A stretch of 64,000 nucleotides of DNA, from positions 1-64,000 of the forward strand of contig JAFAFC010000023.1 in NCBI GenBank assembly GCA_023423715.1, written 5' to 3'. The position numbers were made by a program, and so were the translations under genes. Below are positions 58,365-64,000 of the stretch, one piece after another (position 1 is the stretch's first letter; every line of letters starts with the position of its first letter). Under the pieces are notes generated by a model. It saw only the letters and a list, made by a program, of their open reading frames with translations, had not been told where the DNA came from and did not search any database. Origin of the DNA: Bacteroidota bacterium. Lineage in GTDB: Bacteria > Bacteroidota > Bacteroidia > Flavobacteriales > Weeksellaceae.

Positions 58365-59467
58365 TTAACTATTATTTGTATAGTTAATAGATTTGAACAT
58401 GGATAATTCGGGTTTATAAGGTTCTTTTATTCCAAAAATCAATCTACCAACATACGTTCTGCTAAAAAGAATATACAAGAATATACTTTCGACGTAAGTT
58501 AATGTCGAAGCAAATACGAATTGAAGGTAAAAATCTGAAAAATAATTATTTACAAGTAGGCAATTAAGAAAGACTAATGGTTGATGAACCAAGTATATCG
58601 TAAAGGATGAATTAACAAAAAATGAAATGGTTTTATTATTTGATATATTCAAATCGACAAAAAAATTAAAAATCATTAATATTAACGAAGATACAATGAT
58701 AAAATATAGACATCTTAAAACTAATTTTAGTACAAAATCAAACTCTAGCAGAGCTGGTGAAGTGAAAATTGTATGAAATAATATAAAAAATATTATGATG
58801 ATGTAATTATATTTTTTAGGAATAAATTTTCTTTTATAGTATAGAGAAGAGCCTAATAGGACAGGTAATACGTTTATAAGGGGGTTGAAAATAATATTTT
58901 GAAAGAATATATTGGTATACACTAAATCATGTGATATCATTACCTTATAAACAATAATATTTGAGTAGTATAAAAGGCCATAATAAACTAATGCAAAAAG
59001 CATTATTTTTATGACACTTAGGTTAGAAATTTTTAAAATTATAAATTTTAATTTTTCATAAAATAAATAATAAAAAGATAAAATTATGGATAATGTTATA
59101 AGGAACCATAGGTGCCAAAACGAAAAAACATAATCTCCGCTGTATTTGTATATAATGTAATTCGTAATTGGTAGAATTAGTAATGTGCTAAAAATAAGCG
59201 GAATGAAAATTTTTTCAATTCGACTTTTTTTAAAATATTTAATACCTTTTTTTTCAATTAGTAATGTTGAAAAAAAACCTGCTAAAAGGAAAAATGCTTC
59301 CATTCTAAATGGATGAGTAAACGAAAAAAGATCGTATATAAAATCGTTACTATCTTTAATTAGTAAGTTTGATGAGTGGTACACATGGGAAACATGATAT
59401 ATTGGACCAATAAGCATTAGTACTGCTCTAAGAAAATCTAACCCAACAAGCCTTTTAAATTGCGCAT
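58365..59467 (-). CDS. Acyltransferase 3 family membrane protein with apparent -1 frameshift near the start
   Basis: The main frame begins at ATG 59417 (350 aa) and has 10 TM helices of the OafA/WecH type that O-acetylate surface sugars. The conserved N-terminal motif (R-x-x-GLDFLRAVLM) lies upstream in the same frame but without a start codon. An ATG at 59467 in the +1 frame gives MRNLK, and a -1 slip at TTTAAAA leads into RLVGLDFLRAVLM. The conserved His is in IYHVSH. So the gene is slipped by programmed frameshift or has lost one A. A TAAATTTG box is 30-37 nt upstream of 59467. Confidence 0.7.
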
Positions 59468-59496
59468 CTTAATTAATGAAATATTTTGAAAAGTCG

Positions 59497-59504
59497 CAAA
59501 TTTA
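59497..59504 (-). promoter_or_regulatory. -7 promoter box (TAAATTTG) for acyltransferase
   Basis: Exact TAnnTTTG on the minus strand; the predicted leader ends at ATG 59467, supporting translation from there. Confidence 0.55.
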
Positions 59505-59612
59505 GGTAATTATTTTGTAATACTTGATTTTATTGTATTAGTTTTAATTAGGTGGTTCTTTTTTGTAATTTTTTTACAATTTGCAAATAGTGATTGTATT
59601 AAAAAAATAAAG

Positions 59613-59620
59613 TAAATTTG
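59613..59620 (+). promoter_or_regulatory. -7 promoter box (TAAATTTG) for sugar transferase
   Basis: Exact TAnnTTTG; a TTG at 59594-59596 gives a 16-nt spacer, one short of the usual range. Leader about 22 nt. Confidence 0.55.
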
Positions 59621-59644
59621 ATTTGTCATATTTTAGCATTTTAA

Positions 59645-60211
59645 GTGAATAGTAGATATTTGATAGTAAAAGAGGTAATTGATAGATTAATTGCTTTAGT
59701 CTTAATTGCGATTATGTTGCCTATTTTGCTACTTATAGGTATTTTAGTGTCTTTTGATACCAGTTCATTTGGGGTTTTCACTCAAAAAAGAGTAGGGCAG
59801 TTTGGAAAACTATTTATAATTTATAAATTCAAAACGATTCATTCAAAGACAAGGAATGTCTCTACGATCGGAAAGTTTTTGAGAAAGTCCAAAATAGATG
59901 AACTTCCCCAATTGTTCAATATTATAAAGGGGGAAATGAGTTTTGTGGGGCCTAGGCCAGATGTTGAAGGTTATTATGATAGGTTGGTTGGAGAAGAAAG
60001 AATGGTTCTGCAATTAAAACCTGGTCTAACAAGCGAAGCAAGTATAAAATACAGAAATGAAGGATGTCTTTTAGCACAGCAAAAAGATCCCCGAAAGTAC
60101 AATGATGAAGTTTTGTTTCCAGATAAAGTGAAGTTGAATTTGGAATATTTGGAGAAAATGAGCCTTAAAGAGGATCTATGGATTGTAAGTAAAACCATTT
60201 TAGTATTGTAA
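59645..60211 (+). CDS. Bacterial sugar transferase (PglC/WcaJ-type initiating enzyme)
   Basis: The 188-aa phosphoglycosyltransferase starts at GTG 59645. It has one membrane segment (about 13-36) and the catalytic core KRVGQFGKLFIIYKFKTI, then SKIDELPQLFNIIKGEMSFVGPRPDVE with the Asp-Glu dyad and PRP motif. It lacks the extra membrane domain of full WcaJ. It would transfer a sugar-1-phosphate to undecaprenyl phosphate, a second priming enzyme in this locus beside the WecA-like one. Confidence 0.92.
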   Translation: MNSRYLIVKEVIDRLIALVLIAIMLPILLLIGILVSFDTSSFGVFTQKRVGQFGKLFIIYKFKTIHSKTRNVSTIGKFLRKSKIDELPQLFNIIKGEMSFVGPRPDVEGYYDRLVGEERMVLQLKPGLTSEASIKYRNEGCLLAQQKDPRKYNDEVLFPDKVKLNLEYLEKMSLKEDLWIVSKTILVL

Positions 60212-60275
60212 ATTTTAATTTTTTTTATTTTTAGGAATTGAACTTTATTTCACTTTAGGTTTCTACATTTTTTAT

Positions 60276-60283
60276 TACTTTTG
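60276..60283 (+). promoter_or_regulatory. -7 promoter box (TACTTTTG)
   Basis: Exact TAnnTTTG 16 nt before the TTG start at 60300. Confidence 0.5.
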
Positions 60284-60299
60284 TTAAAATAATTTCAAA

Positions 60300-60743
60300 T
60301 TGAAAACACAAAAAATAGGAATAACATTTTCAGCATTTGATCTATTACATGCTGGTCACATAAAAATGCTAGAGGAAGCGAAAACGGTATGCGATTATTT
60401 GATCGTTGCACTGCAGTTAGATCCTACGTTAGATCGTCCTCATAAAAACAAACCCACTCAGTCAATTGTTGAACGTTATATTCAATTAAAAGCGTGCCGT
60501 TCTGTAGATGAAATCGTACCATATAATACAGAAGAAGATTTGTTGGATATTTTAAAATCATTTGTCATTGATGTTCGAATTATTGGTGATGATTATCGCG
60601 ATAAAGAATTTACAGGAAAGCAATATTGTGAAGAAAAGGGAATTGAAATTTATTACAATAAAAGAGATCATCGTTTTTCAACTTCTGGTTTAAAGAAATC
60701 GGTTTTCGAACAAGAATTAAAAAAAATTGAAGTCAATAAATAA
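60300..60743 (+). CDS. Cytidylyltransferase-like protein (TagD type)
   Basis: The 147-aa nucleotidyltransferase begins at TTG 60300. Its HxGH motif is HAGH (17-20) in FSAFDLLHAGHIKML, and the second signature is RFSTSGLKKS, where ISSTSIR-like residues bind nucleotide. TagD-like enzymes make CDP-glycerol or CDP-ribitol-type donors; here the product could modify the polymer. It overlaps rfbC by 1 nt, so it belongs to the same transcript as the dTDP-sugar genes. Confidence 0.88.
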   Translation: MKTQKIGITFSAFDLLHAGHIKMLEEAKTVCDYLIVALQLDPTLDRPHKNKPTQSIVERYIQLKACRSVDEIVPYNTEEDLLDILKSFVIDVRIIGDDYRDKEFTGKQYCEEKGIEIYYNKRDHRFSTSGLKKSVFEQELKKIEVNK

Positions 60744-61288
60744 TGAAAATAAAAGAAACTCCACTTAAAGACTGTTACATAATAGAACCTACTTTGTTTG
60801 AAGACGAAAGAGGTTATTTTTTTGAAAAGTATAACGAAAAACGTTTTGAAGAATTGACTGGAATGAACGGTCATTTTGTTCAAGACAATATTTCAAAATC
60901 ATCATATGGTGTTCTTCGTGGTCTTCATTTGCAAAAAGGAGAACATGCTCAAGCGAAATTGGTTTCTTGTTTAGAAGGAAAAGTTTGGGATATTGCTGTT
61001 GATCTTCGCGAAGATTCTCCAAGTTTTGGAAAATGGTTTGGAGTGGAGCTAACAGAAGAAAATAAAGTTCAATTTTATGTTCCAAGAGGGTTTGCCCATG
61101 GTTTTGTTGTTCTAAGTGAAACCGCTGTTTTTGCTTATAAATGCGATAATTTCTACAACAAAGAATCGGAAGGTTCTGTAAAATTCAATGATGCTGATTT
61201 AAATATCGATTGGAAAATTACGGAAGCTGATATGATTCTTTCTGAAAAAGATCAAAATGCATCAAGCTTTAAAGACCATAATTATTAA
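60743..61288 (+). CDS. rfbC: dTDP-4-dehydrorhamnose 3,5-epimerase
   Basis: The 181-aa cupin enzyme has FEDERGYFFEKYNEKRFEEL, the catalytic His in VLRGLHLQKGEHAQAKLV, and the Tyr/Asp segment FYVPRGFAHGFVVLSE. The second step of dTDP-L-rhamnose synthesis is epimerisation at C3 and C5. It is in order with rfbB and rfbA. Start overlaps the cytidylyltransferase stop by 1 nt. Confidence 0.95.
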   Translation: MKIKETPLKDCYIIEPTLFEDERGYFFEKYNEKRFEELTGMNGHFVQDNISKSSYGVLRGLHLQKGEHAQAKLVSCLEGKVWDIAVDLREDSPSFGKWFGVELTEENKVQFYVPRGFAHGFVVLSETAVFAYKCDNFYNKESEGSVKFNDADLNIDWKITEADMILSEKDQNASSFKDHNY

Positions 61289-61297
61289 AAACATTCA

Positions 61298-62377
61298 ATG
61301 AAAAATATTATTATCACCGGAGGTGCTGGTTTTATCGGTTCTCACGTAGTTCGAGAATTTGTAAAAAATAATCCAGACTCTAAAATCATCAACCTTGATG
61401 CTTTAACGTATGCTGGAAATCTTGAAAATTTAAAAGATATCGAAAACGAACCTAATTACGTTTTCGAAAAAACAGATATCACAAAACCGGAAGAACTTCG
61501 CAAGGTTTTTGAGAAATATAATCCAGATGCAGTAGTGCATTTAGCTGCTGAATCTCATGTAGATAGAAGTATTACAGATCCAAATGCGTTCATTAATACC
61601 AACGTAAACGGAACGGCTAACCTTTTGAATCTTTGTATTGAGTTTTGGACATTAAATCCAGATCACACACACGGAAGATTCCCAAATGAACCAAGAAAAA
61701 ACTTGTTCTATCACGTTTCAACCGATGAGGTTTACGGAAGTTTAGGTGAAACTGGTTTCTTTTTAGAGACGACTCCTTACGATCCACAATCTCCGTATTC
61801 GGCTTCTAAAGCGGCTTCTGATCATTTGGTGAGAGCGTACGGAAACACGTATGGAATGCCATTTATTTTGTCAAATTGTTCAAATAATTATGGTCCAAAC
61901 CATTTTCCGGAGAAGTTGATTCCGCTTTGTTTATCCAATATTTTAAATGAAAAACCGCTTCCAATCTATGGAGACGGAAAATATACGCGTGATTGGTTAT
62001 TTGTAATTGACCATGCAAAAGCGATTCATCAAATTTTCAATGAGTCTAAAACAGGTGAAACTTACAATATTGGAGGTTTCAACGAGTGGCAAAATATTGA
62101 TTTGGTGAAAGAATTAATCAAGCAACTGGATGCTAAATTGGGTAAACCAGAAGGTTATTCAGAAAAATTAATCACTTTTGTGAAAGACAGACCAGGTCAC
62201 GACAAGCGTTATGCAATTGATGCAACAAAACTAAATCGCGATTTAGGTTGGAAACCATCTGTTACTTTTGAAGAAGGTTTAGCAAAAACTATTGATTGGT
62301 ATTTAGAAAACAAAGAATGGTTGGAGAACGTTACCTCTGGCGATTACCAAAAATATTACGATCAACAATACAATTAA
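61298..62377 (+). CDS. rfbB: dTDP-glucose 4,6-dehydratase
   Basis: The 359-aa extended SDR converts dTDP-glucose to the 4-keto-6-deoxy form. ITGGAGFIGSHVVREF binds NAD, VSTDEVYGSLGE carries the Asp-Glu catalytic pair, and SPYSASKAASDHLVRAY has YxxxK. NNYGPNHFPEKLIPL and PIYGDGKYTRDWLFV follow as in all RmlB. The protein is full length. It is directly followed by rfbA. Confidence 0.97.
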   Translation: MKNIIITGGAGFIGSHVVREFVKNNPDSKIINLDALTYAGNLENLKDIENEPNYVFEKTDITKPEELRKVFEKYNPDAVVHLAAESHVDRSITDPNAFINTNVNGTANLLNLCIEFWTLNPDHTHGRFPNEPRKNLFYHVSTDEVYGSLGETGFFLETTPYDPQSPYSASKAASDHLVRAYGNTYGMPFILSNCSNNYGPNHFPEKLIPLCLSNILNEKPLPIYGDGKYTRDWLFVIDHAKAIHQIFNESKTGETYNIGGFNEWQNIDLVKELIKQLDAKLGKPEGYSEKLITFVKDRPGHDKRYAIDATKLNRDLGWKPSVTFEEGLAKTIDWYLENKEWLENVTSGDYQKYYDQQYN

Positions 62378-62417
62378 TTGTTACACTACACAATACTAAA
62401 TTGACACATTAATTAGC

Positions 62418-63278
62418 ATGAAAGGAATTATTTTAGCCGGAGGTTCCGGAACTCGATTATATCCATTGACGATTGCAGTGAGCAAGCAGTTGATGCCAGT
62501 TTACGACAAACCAATGATTTATTATCCGTTGTCAACATTACTTTTGGCTGGGATTAAAGATATTTTGATTATCACGACTCCACACGACCAAGAAGGATTT
62601 ATCAAACTTTTAGGTGATGGTTCACAAATCGGTTGTAATATTGAATATAAAGTTCAGCCAAGTCCAGACGGATTAGCGCAAGCGTTTATTTTAGGTGAGC
62701 AATTTATAGGAAATGATGCGGCAGCCTTGGTTTTAGGAGATAATATTTTCTACGGAAACGGAATGGGAAGAATGCTGAAAAATAAAACCAATCCAAATGG
62801 TGGAGTGGTGTTCGCTTATCACGTTTCAGATCCTGAAAGATACGGAGTTGTAGAATTTGATGATAACTTCAAAGCTTTATCAATTGAAGAGAAGCCAACT
62901 TCTCCAAAATCAAATTATGCCGTTCCAGGATTGTATTTCTATGATAATAATGTAGTTGAAATCGCTAAAAATATCAAACCATCACCTCGTGGAGAGTTAG
63001 AAATTACCGATGTAAACAATGTTTATTTAAAAGAAGGAAAGCTTGAGGTTGGTGTTTTAGACCGTGGTACTGCTTGGTTGGATACGGGAACTTTCGATTC
63101 TTTGCATGAAGCATCAGAGTTTGTGAGTGTTATTGAGAAACGTCAAGGTTTTAAAATCGGATGTATCGAGGAAATTGCTTTTAACAATGGTTTTATTAAT
63201 GAAGAAAAACTATTAGAAACGGCTGCTAAATATGGTAAAAGCGGTTATGGAGCTTATTTGAAACAATTAATCAAATAA
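62418..63278 (+). CDS. rfbA: Glucose-1-phosphate thymidylyltransferase
   Basis: The 286-aa nucleotidyltransferase makes dTDP-glucose. KGIILAGGSGTRLYPLT is the signature loop, followed by SKQLMPVYDKPMIYYPLS, VLGDNIFYGNGMG and a C-terminal GTAWLDTGTFDSLHEAS. It completes the rfbCBA set; no rfbD follows, since rimO comes next behind a terminator and its own promoter. Confidence 0.97.
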   Translation: MKGIILAGGSGTRLYPLTIAVSKQLMPVYDKPMIYYPLSTLLLAGIKDILIITTPHDQEGFIKLLGDGSQIGCNIEYKVQPSPDGLAQAFILGEQFIGNDAAALVLGDNIFYGNGMGRMLKNKTNPNGGVVFAYHVSDPERYGVVEFDDNFKALSIEEKPTSPKSNYAVPGLYFYDNNVVEIAKNIKPSPRGELEITDVNNVYLKEGKLEVGVLDRGTAWLDTGTFDSLHEASEFVSVIEKRQGFKIGCIEEIAFNNGFINEEKLLETAAKYGKSGYGAYLKQLIK

Positions 63279-63300
63279 ATTCAAAGCAAAATATAAATTT

Positions 63301-63327
63301 AAAAGAACCGAATGCGGTTCTTTTTTT
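63301..63327 (+). terminator. Terminator of polysaccharide locus
   Basis: 10-bp stem AAAAGAACCG / CGGTTCTTTT, loop AATG, then T7. Confidence 0.85.
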
Positions 63328-63332
63328 ATTCC

Positions 63333-63340
63333 TAAATTTG
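63333..63340 (+). promoter_or_regulatory. -7 promoter box (TAAATTTG) for rimO
   Basis: Exact TAnnTTTG 22 nt before the rimO ATG. Confidence 0.55.
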
Positions 63341-63362
63341 CAAACTTAAATTAATCAAGAAG

Positions 63363-64000
63363 ATGCGTACAAAATCCACTGGAAAAAAGAAAATAAATGT
63401 AATCACTTTGGGATGTTCCAAAAATGTTTACGATTCAGAAGTATTGATGAGTCAGCTCAAAGCCAATGGAAAAGAAGTGGTGCATGAGAAAAAAGGGGAT
63501 ATCGTCGTAATTAATACGTGCGGTTTTATCGACAATGCGAAGGAAGAATCTATCAACACGATTTTAGATTATGTTGAGGCGAAAAAGAATGGGGAAGTGG
63601 AGAAGGTTTTCGTTACGGGATGCCTTTCGGAGCGTTACAAGCCTGATTTAATTAAAGAAATTCCAGATGTTGACCAATATTTCGGAACGCGTGATTTACC
63701 GATTTTGTTGAAACATTTAGGTGCGGATTATAAGCATGAATTAGTTGGTGAGCGTTTAACGACGACACCAAAACACTACGCATATTTAAAAATTTCAGAA
63801 GGTTGCGACCGTCCATGTTCGTTTTGTGCGATTCCGTTGATGCGTGGTGGACACGTTTCTACACCGATTGAAAAGTTAATTGATGAAGCGAAAAGTCTTG
63901 CTAAAGTTGGTGTTAAAGAATTGATTTTAATTGCTCAAGATTTAACGTATTACGGTTTAGATATTTACAAAAAGAGAGCTTTAGGCGATTTGTTGAAGGA
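63363..64000 (+). CDS. rimO: Ribosomal protein S12 methylthiotransferase, 3' end outside window
   Basis: About 212 codons are visible from ATG 63363 to the right edge. The N-terminal UPF0004 domain has VITLGCSKNVYDSEVLM, VINTCGFIDNAKEES and VTGCLSERY, with three Cys for the auxiliary [4Fe-4S] cluster. The radical-SAM loop SEGCDRPCSFCAIPLMRG has CxxxCxxC. RimO methylthiolates Asp of S12. This CDS is absent from ORF listings that require a stop. It marks the right end of the polysaccharide locus. Confidence 0.95.
   Translation, partial: MRTKSTGKKKINVITLGCSKNVYDSEVLMSQLKANGKEVVHEKKGDIVVINTCGFIDNAKEESINTILDYVEAKKNGEVEKVFVTGCLSERYKPDLIKEIPDVDQYFGTRDLPILLKHLGADYKHELVGERLTTTPKHYAYLKISEGCDRPCSFCAIPLMRGGHVSTPIEKLIDEAKSLAKVGVKELILIAQDLTYYGLDIYKKRALGDLLK

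Overview
The window looks like chromosomal DNA from a member of the Flavobacteriia, most likely of the Weeksellaceae/Chryseobacterium-Empedobacter type; the genus is a guess. Three things support this. At least 22 gene starts are preceded by an exact TAnnTTTG box, the Bacteroidota -7 promoter element. The genes lack Shine-Dalgarno sequences and the DNA is AT-rich. The protein set is typical: HYC_CC_PP protein, DUF3347, DUF1573, a T9SS type B substrate, an S16 with a long Ala/Glu tail and a short NrdA. No tRNA, rRNA, insertion sequence, prophage or CRISPR array was found; the one clear RNA gene is rnpB.

Region 1-9.4 kb: a DsrE-like gene cut by the left edge, an ABM-like and a DinB protein, a lipoprotein, then a leftward copper-handling group (multicopper oxidase fused to a CopB-like barrel, DUF3347 protein, HYC_CC_PP protein), YchJ, DUF2255, a small membrane protein and an M3 peptidase. 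Region 9.4-31.4 kb is mainly housekeeping: CopD-like membrane protein, acyl-CoA ligase, SRPBCC, Gre-like, GNAT, nitroreductase, T9SS substrate, rpsP-rimM, rnpB, CPBP protease, PPK2, DUF1573, valS, DUF4241, ribokinase, hydrolase, HD protein and a leftward MacAB-like efflux operon. Region 31.4-40.7 kb holds a decayed gene with three in-frame stops, nrdB-nrdA, a DUF559 endonuclease beside a 69-bp tandem repeat array, DUF72, glyA, tyrS with a long structured leader, and recX.

Region 40.8-63.3 kb is one surface-polysaccharide locus of the Wzx/Wzy type between recX and rimO. It contains a broken PglD-type acetyltransferase, a PglE-type aminotransferase, a membrane-bound 4,6-dehydratase (WbpM/PglF type), Wza- and Wzc-like export proteins, flippase, polymerase, five glycosyltransferases, two acyltransferases, three sugar-nucleotide reductases/epimerases, two alternative lipid-linked initiating transferases (WecA/WbpL type and PglC/WcaJ type), a TagD-like cytidylyltransferase and rfbC-rfbB-rfbA without rfbD. 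Together they would build a repeat unit containing dTDP-deoxy sugars and N-acetylated amino-deoxy sugars on undecaprenyl phosphate, flip it, polymerise it and export it. The middle of the locus (about 47.8-53.8 kb) is very AT-rich and carries gene remnants, as expected for a serotype-determining region.

The points most worth a second look are the DUF559 gene with its palindromic repeat array, a candidate -1 frameshift at a TTTAAAA heptamer at the start of an acyltransferase, an attenuator-like leader before tyrS, two structured intergenic elements, and several in-frame decayed genes.
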